Shown here one piece after another: positions 30,582-39,280 of a stretch of DNA of 64,000 bases. The notes under the pieces are model-generated. The model did not search any database, was not told the origin of the DNA, and was given only the letters and a program-made list of their open reading frames with translations. The position numbers were made by a program, and so were the translations under genes. Each line of letters starts with the position of its first letter. Positions within the stretch are counted from its first letter, which is position 1. This DNA comes from Caenimonas sp. SL110 (GTDB taxonomy: Bacteria > Pseudomonadota > Gammaproteobacteria > Burkholderiales > Burkholderiaceae_C): the NCBI RefSeq assembly GCF_001044395.1, contig NZ_JANU01000039.1, positions 102,385 through 166,384 of the forward strand, read 5' to 3'.

Positions 30582-31565
30582 TTGACCGCCAATTCTTCCA
30601 ACACCGGACACGTACTCTCGCTCATCGCCGATGACATGGCGCAGGTCGATGCAGTGATCGCACAACGGCTCGATTCGGCTGTACCTCTTGTTGGCGAGGT
30701 CTCGCGCTACATCATCAGCGCCGGCGGAAAGCGGCTGCGGCCTGCGCTCCTGCTGATGGTCTGCGGCGCCTTGGGCCATACCGGCGCGCAGCGCTTCAAC
30801 CTGGCCGCTGTCGTTGAATTCATCCACACCGCAACGCTGCTGCACGACGATGTCGTCGACGAATCCACGCTCAGGCGCGGGCGCGCAACCGCCAACGAAA
30901 GCTTCGGAAACCCGGCCAGCGTGCTCGTTGGTGACTTTCTCTACTCTCGCGCATTCCAGATGATGCTGGACGCCGGCCAGATGCGCATCATGGCCATTCT
31001 TGCCGAGGCAACCAACGTGATCGCCGAAGGCGAAGTGCTTCAGTTGATGAACATGCATGACGCATCACTGGACGAGGCGGCGTACCTGCGGGTCATCCGC
31101 TCCAAGACAGCCAAGCTGTTCGAAGCCAGTGCGCGCCTGGGGGCCGTGCTTGCCGGGGCGGACTCGACTGTTGAGGAGGCGTGCGCCACCTACGGCCAGG
31201 CATTGGGCACCGCCTTCCAGGTCATAGACGACGTGCTCGACTACGACGGCGACGCGGGTGAGATGGGCAAGAACCTGGGCGACGACCTGCGCGAAGGCAA
31301 GGCCACCCTGCCGCTGATCGCGGCGATGGAGCGCGGCACCGAGGAACAACGGGCTCTTATTCGCCATGCGATCGAGACCGGCGGCGTTGGCGAGCTGGAC
31401 CGGATCGTTGCGATCGTGCGCGACACCGGCGCCCTCGACGTGACGCGCGATGCGGCGGCAGCGGAAGCACGCCGAGCCATAGAGGCAATCGCGGTTCTGC
31501 CCGTCAATGCGTACAGCCAGGGGATGCACGAACTCGCGTCCCAATTGCTTGGCCGCCGCCACTAG
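30582..31565 (+). CDS. ispB: octaprenyl diphosphate synthase (trans polyprenyl synthase)
   Basis: Makes the long isoprenoid tail of ubiquinone from FPP and IPP. 327 residues from TTG 30582, the first usable start after the promoter; no strong ribosome site. Seen: [11 protein letters not shown], first Asp-rich motif LLHDDVVDE near residue 85, second DDVLDYDGD near 212, and [15 protein letters not shown]. Small residues ahead of the first Asp motif fit a long-chain product. Chain length (C40) is inferred from the family, not from the sequence. Confidence 0.93.
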   Translation: MTANSSNTGHVLSLIADDMAQVDAVIAQRLDSAVPLVGEVSRYIISAGGKRLRPALLLMVCGALGHTGAQRFNLAAVVEFIHTATLLHDDVVDESTLRRGRATANESFGNPASVLVGDFLYSRAFQMMLDAGQMRIMAILAEATNVIAEGEVLQLMNMHDASLDEAAYLRVIRSKTAKLFEASARLGAVLAGADSTVEEACATYGQALGTAFQVIDDVLDYDGDAGEMGKNLGDDLREGKATLPLIAAMERGTEEQRALIRHAIETGGVGELDRIVAIVRDTGALDVTRDAAAAEARRAIEAIAVLPVNAYSQGMHELASQLLGRRH

Positions 31566-31592
31566 GCGCCCCTCATTTGACTGCAAGACGTT

Positions 31593-31601
31593 TGCTACAA
31601 T
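31593..31601 (+). promoter_or_regulatory. extended -10 promoter of the tRNA-Pro gene
   Basis: TGCTACAAT, an extended -10 element, about 58 bases upstream of the mature tRNA end; TTGACT at 31577 is spaced too closely to be its -35. Confidence 0.55.
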
Positions 31602-31659
31602 CGCCGGCTTGACTGCGGGAGCTCCAGCGCATTTTCATGTAGAGGGCGCCCGTGCAAAG

Positions 31660-31736
31660 CGGGGTGTAGCTTAGCCTGGTAGAGCGCTACGTTCGGGACG
31701 TAGAGGCCGGAGGTTCGAATCCTCTCACCCCGACCA
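31660..31736 (+). tRNA. tRNA-Pro, anticodon CGG
   Basis: 77 nt including encoded CCA. Acceptor arm CGGGGTG (31660-31666) pairs fully with CACCCCG (31726-31732); discriminator A, then CCA. Anticodon stem CTACG/CGTAG encloses TTCGGGA, giving anticodon CGG at 31694-31696, which reads CCG. T arm GGAGG-TTCGAAT-CCTCT. The pairing is complete, so it is a functional gene. Confidence 0.97.
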
Positions 31737-31813
31737 GGTCTGCCGCAATTCCATCGAGTTCTTCATTGCCTCACAGCGCCTGACAACTCCTCAGCGATCG
31801 GATACCGAGCCGC

Positions 31814-33634
31814 ATGCCAACTCCGGACCCCCAGGAATCTGATCGCAGGGTCCGGCTCACCTCCAAGTTCAGGTTCTTGCGCGGCTGCGCTTACGGCAGC
31901 AGCCGGCCAACTGCCGTGGCCATGCTCGAAGTCACCCCCTTGGGCAACCTGGATTTCGCTGCACTCGACACCTTCATGGCGTCACTTTTCGAGGCCGCAC
32001 CCAGCATCCCCGCAAAGCCCGCCGGGCTAGAGCACGCGCTCGTGCAGCGCCTGGCGAACTGGGTCGCAGCGGTCCAGCGACTGCAGCGCATTCCCGCATT
32101 CGGCCGCGGTTACGTCGCTCCAGCCCATGGCGAGTCTGGCTGCCAAAGCTTCACCGTCGCAACCGAAGTCCATACGCCGCAAGCCACGCTCGAGTCATTC
32201 GAATGGATGCGCGGCGCCCTCAACCTGCTGCTACCCAATCCTTCCAACGTGCAAGTGCAGCAGCAACTGCGTACCAGCTTCGACGCCTTCATGATCCGCC
32301 TGCAGAAACTCGCACCGGCAGGCATCAACAACTTCCACCTTCTCGGCGCCGCCAACAGCATGGACATTCCGGTGCGGATGATCGTGCCCGATATCTATTG
32401 CTACGGCCAGGGAGCGCACGCGCGGATGTTCAACAGCACCCTGAGCGAGCGCACCTCGATCATCGGGACCAACATTGCGCGACGCAAGGCAAGCTCCGCC
32501 CGCGTCCTGGGCCAGCACGGCGTTCCCGTGCCGCGCCACCGTTTTGCCACCACGCCAGACCAGGCTGCCAGAATCGCCGGGCAACTGGGCTATCCGGTCG
32601 TCGTGAAGCCAGACGACCAGGAACAGGGGCGCGGCGTGGAAGCCGGACTGAAAGACGAGGCGTCCGTTCAGCGGGCATTCGAAGCGGCCAGCAAGTTTTC
32701 AAAGAGCATCCTGGTCGAGAAGCACCACTTCGGCGAGGACTACCGGATCACCGTCCTGCGCGACCGGGTCGTGAAAATCCTGCATCGCCGAGCGGGTGGG
32801 GTCGAGGGCGATGGCGCTTTGACCATCGCGCAACTGGTGGCGAGGGAGCAGCAGGGACCGAGATTGCGGCGAGTGCTTCGCCAAACCGGCAAGCTGCTGC
32901 TGGCCTTGGACGAGGAGGCCCTCGGCCTGCTGCGCGAGCAGGGCCTGGCTTCGAGCGACGTACCTGCAGCTGGCCGATATGTCACGCTGCGCCGGCGCAG
33001 CAATATCTCGGCTGGCGGAATCCAGACGCTTGTGCCGCTGGACGAAGCGCATCCCGACAACCTCCGGCTCGCCGTTCGCGCCTCGCAGGCCGTGCGGCTC
33101 GACCTGTGCGGCGTCGACATGCTGATCCCGGACATCAGGCAATCCTGGTTCCAGAGCGGCGCCGTCATCATCGAGGTCAACGCCCAGCCGCAGATCGGCA
33201 TCATGACCGCCCCTGAGGTCTATCGCACCATCCTGCAGGATTTCGTCGTTGGCACCGGGCGCATTCCACTGCACCTGTTGCTCTGCGCCAGTCCCCAGGA
33301 CATCCCGGATGAACCGGGCCTCCTCGAAATGGCCGCCCAACTCGGATGCGATGCGGTTTCGGCACCCGACGGCCTGTGGGTTCATGGAGTCCGTGTCGGT
33401 GCGGCTCGCACAGACGGTTTCGAGTCTGGCGTGGCACTGGCACTGGATCGCCAGGTCGCCAGCGGACTCGTCGTCATGACACTCCAGGATGTCGTCAGCC
33501 ACGGCCTGCCTTCGGATCGTTTTGAGACAGCCAGGATTTGTGGGGCAGCAGCGTCCGCCAGCGATACCCTGGAAGCGGTCCAGGCCATGGTCGCACCCCA
33601 TGTACGCGAGCCCGTTCAAAACAACCTTTCGTAA
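31814..33634 (+). CDS. orphan ATP-grasp protein related to the cyanophycin synthetase core
   Basis: 606 residues. From about residue 180 it follows the CphA1 N-terminal/ATP-grasp arrangement: SMDIPVRMI, GQGAHARMFNSTLSERTS, IARRKASSARVLGQHGVPVP, YPVVVKPDDQEQGRGV (ATP-grasp glycine loop, residues about 257-275), FGEDYRITVLRDRVV, PAAGRYVTLRRRSNISAGG and VIIEVNAQPQI (metal-binding Glu/Asn). CphA1 continues into a Mur-ligase domain; here about 140 unrelated residues end the protein instead. So it should form an amide or peptide bond through an acyl phosphate but cannot build cyanophycin as CphA1 does. No partner ligase is adjacent; upstream is tRNA-Pro, downstream pilB. Start ATG 31814 has no good ribosome site. 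Confidence 0.78.
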   Translation: MPTPDPQESDRRVRLTSKFRFLRGCAYGSSRPTAVAMLEVTPLGNLDFAALDTFMASLFEAAPSIPAKPAGLEHALVQRLANWVAAVQRLQRIPAFGRGYVAPAHGESGCQSFTVATEVHTPQATLESFEWMRGALNLLLPNPSNVQVQQQLRTSFDAFMIRLQKLAPAGINNFHLLGAANSMDIPVRMIVPDIYCYGQGAHARMFNSTLSERTSIIGTNIARRKASSARVLGQHGVPVPRHRFATTPDQAARIAGQLGYPVVVKPDDQEQGRGVEAGLKDEASVQRAFEAASKFSKSILVEKHHFGEDYRITVLRDRVVKILHRRAGGVEGDGALTIAQLVAREQQGPRLRRVLRQTGKLLLALDEEALGLLREQGLASSDVPAAGRYVTLRRRSNISAGGIQTLVPLDEAHPDNLRLAVRASQAVRLDLCGVDMLIPDIRQSWFQSGAVIIEVNAQPQIGIMTAPEVYRTILQDFVVGTGRIPLHLLLCASPQDIPDEPGLLEMAAQLGCDAVSAPDGLWVHGVRVGAARTDGFESGVALALDRQVASGLVVMTLQDVVSHGLPSDRFETARICGAAASASDTLEAVQAMVAPHVREPVQNNLS

Positions 33635-33700
33635 CACAAAGACCGGTTTTTCCCGCGCCTCAAAAGGCAGCGTGACATTGTTCCAACTCCCCGGAGATGC

Positions 33701-33729
33701 CAAGGGCTGAGAAGATTTACAGCCCCTTG
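33701..33729. other. hairpin between the ATP-grasp gene and pilB
   Basis: CAAGGGCTG (33701-33709) pairs with CAGCCCCTTG (33720-33729) with one bulged base. No T run on either side. The 174-base gap holds nothing else I can name; a sigma-54 box was looked for and not found. Confidence 0.4.
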
Positions 33730-33808
33730 CCAATGAGCGATGATCAACAGCCGTTTGCTCCCTGGTGTGAGGGGTGACGTCCAGCTAACCGAAATCTAAA
33801 ACCTCTCA

Positions 33809-35545
33809 ATGGCCGCAGTCGATCCCATCGCAGTTGAACCGCAATCAATGGCTTTGCCGGGCCTGGCTCGGGCATTGATTTCAGCCGGCAAGCTCGGGCA
33901 GAAGTCGGCCGAAGACATTTCGCGCAAAGCGCAGACCAATCGCGTCAGCTTCATCCAGGAGCTGACCGGTTCCGGCGCGGTATCGGCGTCCGACCTCGCC
34001 CATACGATGTCCACGGCGTTCGGAGCGCCGCTGCTGGACCTCGACGCCATCGACCTGCAGCGCCTGCCCAAGAACCTGCTGGACAACAAGATCTGCCAGG
34101 CGTTCCGGGTCGTGGTCCTGAGCAAGCGCAACAACCGCCTCATTGTTGCCACGGCCGATCCGTCGGACCAGCAGGCTGCAGAAAAAATCAAGTTCGCCAC
34201 GCAGATGGGCGTGGACTGGATCATTGCCGAATACGACAAGCTCACGAAGATGGTGGAGACCAACACCACCACCGCTTCGGAGGCCATGGACAGCATCATC
34301 GGCGACGACTTCGAGTTCGACGAGTCGACGATGGAGGCTCCCGGCGACGATGAAAAGGATTCTGCCGCCTCCGAAGTCGAAGATGCGCCGGTCGTCAAAT
34401 TCCTGCACAAGATGCTGCTCGATGCCTTCAGCATGCGCGCGTCCGACCTGCACTTCGAGCCCTACGAGCACAACTACCGCGTGCGATTTCGCATCGATGG
34501 CGAGTTGCGCGAAATCGCCTCACCGCCCATTGCCATCAAGGACAAGCTCGCATCGCGGATCAAGGTGATCTCGCGCATGGACATCTCCGAAAAGCGGGTG
34601 CCGCAAGACGGCAAGATGAAGCTCAAGGTCGGACCCGACCGGGTCATCGATTTCCGGGTCAGCACACTGCCCACGCTGTTCGGCGAGAAGATCGTGATCC
34701 GTATCCTGGACCCGTCCAGCGCGCGGCTGGGCATTGAAGCCCTGGGCTACGAGCCCGAAGAAAAAAAACGCCTGCTCGAAGCAGTCGCCAGACCCTACGG
34801 CATGGTGCTGGTCACCGGCCCGACCGGCTCGGGCAAGACGGTGTCGCTCTACACCTGCCTGAATATCCTGAACAAGCCCGGTGTGAACATTTCGACGGCC
34901 GAAGATCCGTCCGAAATCAACATGCCCGGTATCAACCAGGTCAACGTCAACGACAAGGCCGGCCTCACATTCGCTGCCGCACTCAAGTCCTTCCTGCGCC
35001 AGGATCCGGACGTGATCATGGTCGGCGAAATCCGCGACCTCGAAACCGCCGATATCGCGATCAAGGCAGCGCAGACCGGCCACATGGTGCTGTCTACCCT
35101 GCACACGAACGACGCACCGACCACACTCACGCGGATGCGCAACATGGGCATCGCCCCGTTCAACATCGCCTCCAGCGTGATCCTGATTACGGCGCAGCGC
35201 CTGGCGCGGCGCCTGTGCACCAACTGCAAGGCGCCGGCCGACATTCCACACGAGACCCTGCTCGAAGCGGGCTATCCCGAAGAAGAAGTCGACGGCACCT
35301 GGACCCCTTACCGGCCGGTCGGCTGCACGATGTGCAACAACGGCTACAAGGGCCGCGTCGGCATTTACCAGGTGATGCCCATCAGCGACGACATCCAGCG
35401 AATCATCCTGGCCGACGGCAGCGCGATGGACATCGCGGCGCAAGCGGCTGCAGAAGGCGTTCGGAGCCTGCGCCAGTCTGGCCTGCACAAGGTCAAGCTG
35501 GGCGTCACCTCGCTCGAAGAGGTCCTGGGCTGCACGAATGTATAA
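33809..35545 (+). CDS. pilB: type IV pilus extension ATPase
   Basis: Cytoplasmic motor ATPase that drives pilus assembly. 578 residues: N-terminal T2SSE/MshEN domain (about residues 15-150), an acidic linker (GDDFEFDEST...), then the secretion ATPase core with Walker A GPTGSGKT near residue 337, Asp box, Walker B region DPDVIMVGEIRD and His box STLHTNDAP. The zinc-binding CTNC...CTMC tetracysteine near residues 470-513 is intact. First gene of pilB-pilC-pilD. Confidence 0.97.
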   Translation: MAAVDPIAVEPQSMALPGLARALISAGKLGQKSAEDISRKAQTNRVSFIQELTGSGAVSASDLAHTMSTAFGAPLLDLDAIDLQRLPKNLLDNKICQAFRVVVLSKRNNRLIVATADPSDQQAAEKIKFATQMGVDWIIAEYDKLTKMVETNTTTASEAMDSIIGDDFEFDESTMEAPGDDEKDSAASEVEDAPVVKFLHKMLLDAFSMRASDLHFEPYEHNYRVRFRIDGELREIASPPIAIKDKLASRIKVISRMDISEKRVPQDGKMKLKVGPDRVIDFRVSTLPTLFGEKIVIRILDPSSARLGIEALGYEPEEKKRLLEAVARPYGMVLVTGPTGSGKTVSLYTCLNILNKPGVNISTAEDPSEINMPGINQVNVNDKAGLTFAAALKSFLRQDPDVIMVGEIRDLETADIAIKAAQTGHMVLSTLHTNDAPTTLTRMRNMGIAPFNIASSVILITAQRLARRLCTNCKAPADIPHETLLEAGYPEEEVDGTWTPYRPVGCTMCNNGYKGRVGIYQVMPISDDIQRIILADGSAMDIAAQAAAEGVRSLRQSGLHKVKLGVTSLEEVLGCTNV

Positions 35546-35577
35546 CGTATAACGGCAGGCATTAGAGGAGCACGCGC

Positions 35578-36795
35578 ATGGCAACGGCCGCAATCAGCAA
35601 GGTCACCGATTTCCTCTACGAGTGGGAAGGCCGCGACCGAAACGGCAAGCAGGTGCGCGGCGAAACCCGCGCTGCCGGCGAAAACCAGGTCAACGCGGCG
35701 CTCAGGCGCCAGGGCATCACGCCCACCAAGGTCAAAAAGCGCCGGATGCGCTCTGGTGCCAAGATCCGCGCCAAGGACATCGCCATCTTCACCCGACAGC
35801 TCGCCACCATGATGAAGGCCGGCGTGCCGCTGCTGCAGGCCTTCGACATCGTGGGCCGCGGCAACGCCAACGCCAGCGTCACCAAGCTGCTCAACGACGT
35901 GCGCACCGACGTCGAAACCGGCACCTCGCTGTCTGCTGCGTTTCGCAAGTACCCGCTGTACTTCGACAGCCTGTATTGCAACTTGGTGGAAGCCGGCGAG
36001 GCCGCTGGTATTTTGGAAGCCCTGCTCGATCGCCTGGCGATCTACATGGAAAAAACCGAGGCGATCAAGTCCAAGATCAAGTCGGCGCTGATGTACCCAA
36101 TCTCGGTGGTGGTGGTCGCGTTTGTCGTGGTTGCCGTGATCATGATCTTCGTGATTCCCGCGTTCAAGGAAGTGTTCACCTCCTTTGGCGCCGACCTGCC
36201 CGCACCAACCCTCTTCGTGATTGCACTCAGCGAGATCTTCGTGAAGTGGTGGTGGCTGATCTTTGGCGGCCTGGGCGGCGGCTTCTACTTCTTCATGCAG
36301 GCCTGGAAGCGCAGCGAGAAGGTGCAGATGTTCATGGACCGCCTCATGCTGAAGGTGCCGGTTTTCGGCGACCTCGTCTACAAGTCGGTCATCGCGCGCT
36401 GGACGCGAACGCTCGCCACGATGTTCGCCGCCGGTGTGCCCCTGGTCGAGGCGCTCGATTCCGTGGGCGGCGCGTCGGGCAATTCGGTCTATGCAATGGC
36501 GACAGAAAAGATCCAGATGGAAGTGTCCACCGGCACCAGTCTCACGGTGGCCATGCAGAACGCCAATGTGTTCCCGACCATGGTGCTGCAGATGTGCGCG
36601 ATCGGCGAGGAATCCGGCTCCATCGACCACATGCTGGGCAAGGCAGCGGACTTCTATGAGGCCGAGGTTGACGACATGGTTGCCGGCCTGTCCAGCCTGA
36701 TGGAGCCCATCATCATCGTGTTCCTGGGTGGCCTGATCGGGGGCATCGTGGTCTCGATGTACCTGCCGATCTTCAAGCTGGGCCAAGTCGTCTGA
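35578..36795 (+). CDS. pilC: type IV pilus inner-membrane platform protein
   Basis: 405 residues with two T2SSF domains: FTRQLATMMKAGVPLLQAF near residue 65 and TRTLATMFAAGVPLVEAL near residue 278. Three transmembrane segments, around residues 175-195, 220-240 and 378-400. GAGGAG lies upstream of ATG 35578, 32 bases after pilB. It connects PilB to the pilus shaft. Its TGA shares a base with the pilD ATG (TGATG). Confidence 0.97.
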   Translation: MATAAISKVTDFLYEWEGRDRNGKQVRGETRAAGENQVNAALRRQGITPTKVKKRRMRSGAKIRAKDIAIFTRQLATMMKAGVPLLQAFDIVGRGNANASVTKLLNDVRTDVETGTSLSAAFRKYPLYFDSLYCNLVEAGEAAGILEALLDRLAIYMEKTEAIKSKIKSALMYPISVVVVAFVVVAVIMIFVIPAFKEVFTSFGADLPAPTLFVIALSEIFVKWWWLIFGGLGGGFYFFMQAWKRSEKVQMFMDRLMLKVPVFGDLVYKSVIARWTRTLATMFAAGVPLVEALDSVGGASGNSVYAMATEKIQMEVSTGTSLTVAMQNANVFPTMVLQMCAIGEESGSIDHMLGKAADFYEAEVDDMVAGLSSLMEPIIIVFLGGLIGGIVVSMYLPIFKLGQVV

Positions 36796-37637
36796 TGCTC
36801 GTCTCGCCAGTGATCGACGCCGCAATAGCCGGCGTCCTGGGCCTGCTCGTTGGCAGCTTCCTGAACGTCGTCATCTACCGCCTGCCCAAGATGCTGGAGC
36901 GGCAGTGGGCCGCCGAGGCGGCGGACCTCACGGGGCAACCCGTCAAGCAAGAGCCCGAATTCAACCTGATGCGTCCGCGCTCGAAGTGCCGGCAGTGCGG
37001 CCACATGATCCGCTGGTACGAGAACGTGCCGGTCGTCAGCTACCTGGCGCTGCGCGGTAAGTGTTCGCAGTGCGGCACATCCATCGGGCTACGCTATCCG
37101 CTGGTTGAGCTGGCCACTGGCGCCCTCTTTTTCTTTTGTGTCCACAAGTTCGGGATGACGCCGACCGGTCTGGCCTGGTGCGGCTTTTCCGCCGCGATCA
37201 TCGCTTTGGCCATGATCGACTGGGATACCACGTTCCTGCCCGACGACATCACGCTGCCGCTCGTGTGGGCGGGCCTCATCGCCGCAGCCCTCAAATGGAC
37301 ATCGCTGCCCCTGGCGCAATCGATGTGGGGCGCAGTGGCCGGCTACATGTCGCTCTGGCTGATCTACAAGGCCTTCAAGCTCATCACCGGCAAGGAAGGC
37401 ATGGGTTACGGCGACTTCAAGCTGTTCGCTGCGCTTGGGGCCTGGTTTGGCTGGCAGGCGCTGGTGCCCATCATCCTGATGGCGTCGGTCATCGGCGCGA
37501 TCGTCGGCATTGCGATGAAGCTGTCGTCGGGTCTGCGAGAAGGCGGCGTCATGCCGTTCGGCCCGTTCCTGGCGGGTGCCGGTCTCACCGCGCTGATCTT
37601 CGGCCCCACCGCCATCCTAGAGGTCGTGGGGCTCTGA
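36795..37637 (+). CDS. pilD: prepilin peptidase/N-methyltransferase
   Basis: Cleaves and N-methylates type IV prepilins. 280 residues, about eight membrane segments. Cytoplasmic zinc loop CRQCGH...CSQCG, the two catalytic aspartates in AMIDWDTTFLPDDI and in GMGYGDFK (GxGDxK motif). Overlaps pilC by one base; coaE begins 2 bases after its stop, so all are one operon. Confidence 0.97.
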   Translation: MLVSPVIDAAIAGVLGLLVGSFLNVVIYRLPKMLERQWAAEAADLTGQPVKQEPEFNLMRPRSKCRQCGHMIRWYENVPVVSYLALRGKCSQCGTSIGLRYPLVELATGALFFFCVHKFGMTPTGLAWCGFSAAIIALAMIDWDTTFLPDDITLPLVWAGLIAAALKWTSLPLAQSMWGAVAGYMSLWLIYKAFKLITGKEGMGYGDFKLFAALGAWFGWQALVPIILMASVIGAIVGIAMKLSSGLREGGVMPFGPFLAGAGLTALIFGPTAILEVVGL

Positions 37638-37639
37638 CG

Positions 37640-38242
37640 ATGGCGCTGCGGGTCGGCCTCACCGGCGGCATCGGCAGTGGCAAGAGCACGGTGCTGCAGA
37701 TGCTCGCCAAGCTCGGCGCGGCCGTCATCGACGCTGACGCCATCTCGCGCTCGACAACCGCCTCGGGCGGCGCGGCCATCGAGGCGATCCGCCAGAAATT
37801 CGGCCCGGAATTCATATCGCCTGACGGTGCGCTGGACCGCGCAAGGATTCGCGACCACGTCTATGCCGACCCGCAAGCTCGCAAGGACCTCGAGGCCATC
37901 ATCCACCCGCTGGTCGGCGCAGAAAGCGCGCGACAGGTCGAGGCCGCCCTGCAGGCGGGCGCAGCCTGCATCGTTTTCGACATCCCGCTGCTGGTCGAAT
38001 CGGGCCGCTGGCGCGCCCAGCTCGACCGTGTGATGGTGGTGGACTGCTCGCCGCAAACGCAGGTCGAACGAGTGGTCGCGCGCAGCGGTCTCAAGCCCGA
38101 AGCAGTGCACGCCATCATGGCCGCGCAGGCGCCCAGGGCGCTGCGCCTGGCTGCCGCCGACATCGTGATCTGCAATGAAGGACTCACGCTGGAAGAACTC
38201 TCACAAATTGTGGGACAGGTTGCGCCTCGCTTGGGGCTATGA
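37640..38242 (+). CDS. coaE: dephospho-CoA kinase
   Basis: Last step of coenzyme A synthesis. 200 residues from ATG 37640, the first start after the pilD stop; the frame upstream is a shadow of pilD. P loop GLTGGIGSGKS at the start, DADAISR, FDIPLLVESG, and the C-terminal helical region. Overlaps zapD by ATGA. Confidence 0.96.
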   Translation: MALRVGLTGGIGSGKSTVLQMLAKLGAAVIDADAISRSTTASGGAAIEAIRQKFGPEFISPDGALDRARIRDHVYADPQARKDLEAIIHPLVGAESARQVEAALQAGAACIVFDIPLLVESGRWRAQLDRVMVVDCSPQTQVERVVARSGLKPEAVHAIMAAQAPRALRLAAADIVICNEGLTLEELSQIVGQVAPRLGL

Positions 38243-39027
38243 TTGGTCGCTTTGCGGTGGACCCAACGCGCGTGATCCTCTACGAATATCCTTTCAACGA
38301 ACGCATCCGCACGTACCTGCGACTGGAGCACCTGTTCCGTCGTCTCGCTGAACTGGTGCCGCGATCCCATCCCATCGATCATCACTATGCGCTGGCGACC
38401 ATCTTTGAAGTGATGGACGTGGCAGCCCGTGCCGACCTCAAGTCGGACGTGATGAAAGACCTGGAAAAGCAAAAGAACATCCTCAACGGTTATCGCGGCA
38501 ATCCTGCGATCTCCGAAGACGTGCTCGACGAAGTCGTCGGCAAGCTCGACCGTTACTTCAACGCGCTGAACACCATCCCCGGCAAGGCCGGCCAGGCGCT
38601 GACTGAAAACGACTGGCTCATGAGCATCCGCAGCCGGGTCAACATCCCCGGCGGCACCTGCGAATTCGACTTGCCTGCGTACTACGCGTGGCAACACCGC
38701 GACCCCGACTCCCGCCGTGAAGACCTCGAACGATGGTCCTCCACACTCGGCCCGCTGGTCGAATCGATCCATATGTTGCTCAAGCTGCTGCGCGACTCCG
38801 GCACGCCGCAGAAGGTCATGGCCACGCACGGCCAGCTCCAGCAGAACCTGCCCCAGGGCCGCACCTTCCAGCTGCTGCGAATGAAGCTCGATCCCGCCAG
38901 CGGACTGGTTCCAGAAATCAGCGGCAACCGCTTGATGATTTCGGTGCGCCTCATGCACCAGGAAGCGCCGGACAAGCTGGTCCCCAGCCACGACAACTCG
39001 CAGTTCGAGCTCACGCTCTGCTCCTGA
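38239..39027 (+). CDS. zapD: cell division protein ZapD
   Basis: Binds the FtsZ C-terminus and bundles Z-ring filaments. 262 residues; starts near [18 protein letters not shown], the family signature, with a mainly helical N-terminal domain and a beta-rich C-terminal domain. Coupled to coaE, with yacG starting 2 bases after its stop: the common proteobacterial coaE-zapD-yacG order. Confidence 0.96.
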   Translation: MIGRFAVDPTRVILYEYPFNERIRTYLRLEHLFRRLAELVPRSHPIDHHYALATIFEVMDVAARADLKSDVMKDLEKQKNILNGYRGNPAISEDVLDEVVGKLDRYFNALNTIPGKAGQALTENDWLMSIRSRVNIPGGTCEFDLPAYYAWQHRDPDSRREDLERWSSTLGPLVESIHMLLKLLRDSGTPQKVMATHGQLQQNLPQGRTFQLLRMKLDPASGLVPEISGNRLMISVRLMHQEAPDKLVPSHDNSQFELTLCS

Positions 39028-39029
39028 AC

Positions 39030-39245
39030 ATGCAAGCGCCTGCCACTGGCCCTGGAAAGCCGCGCATCGTGCGTTGCCCTGCATGCGGCGGCGACAGTGT
39101 TTACGGCGAGACCAACCCGTTCCGGCCGTTTTGCTCAGAGCGCTGCAAGAGCATGGATTTCGGCGCGTGGGCGAGCGAGAGTTTTCGCGTCCCCGATCCG
39201 ACGCCGCCCGACGACCAGCCATTTGGCGATCCGAAAGAGCAGTGA
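39030..39245 (+). CDS. yacG: DNA gyrase inhibitor YacG
   Basis: 71-residue zinc protein that binds GyrB and blocks DNA binding by gyrase. Four zinc ligands seen: CPACGG and FCSERCK, then MDFGAW, followed by an acidic, Pro-rich tail. ATG 39030 follows zapD by 2 bases. Ends the pil operon; the next gene converges on it. Confidence 0.94.
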   Translation: MQAPATGPGKPRIVRCPACGGDSVYGETNPFRPFCSERCKSMDFGAWASESFRVPDPTPPDDQPFGDPKEQ

Positions 39246-39280
39246 GCAAGAGCGGCCGCTGCCGCTACGAAGCACCGTTG

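Noticed and set aside
33635..33808. Sigma-54 promoter for pilB
   Set aside because: No GG-N10-GC pair with the required flanks found in the gap.
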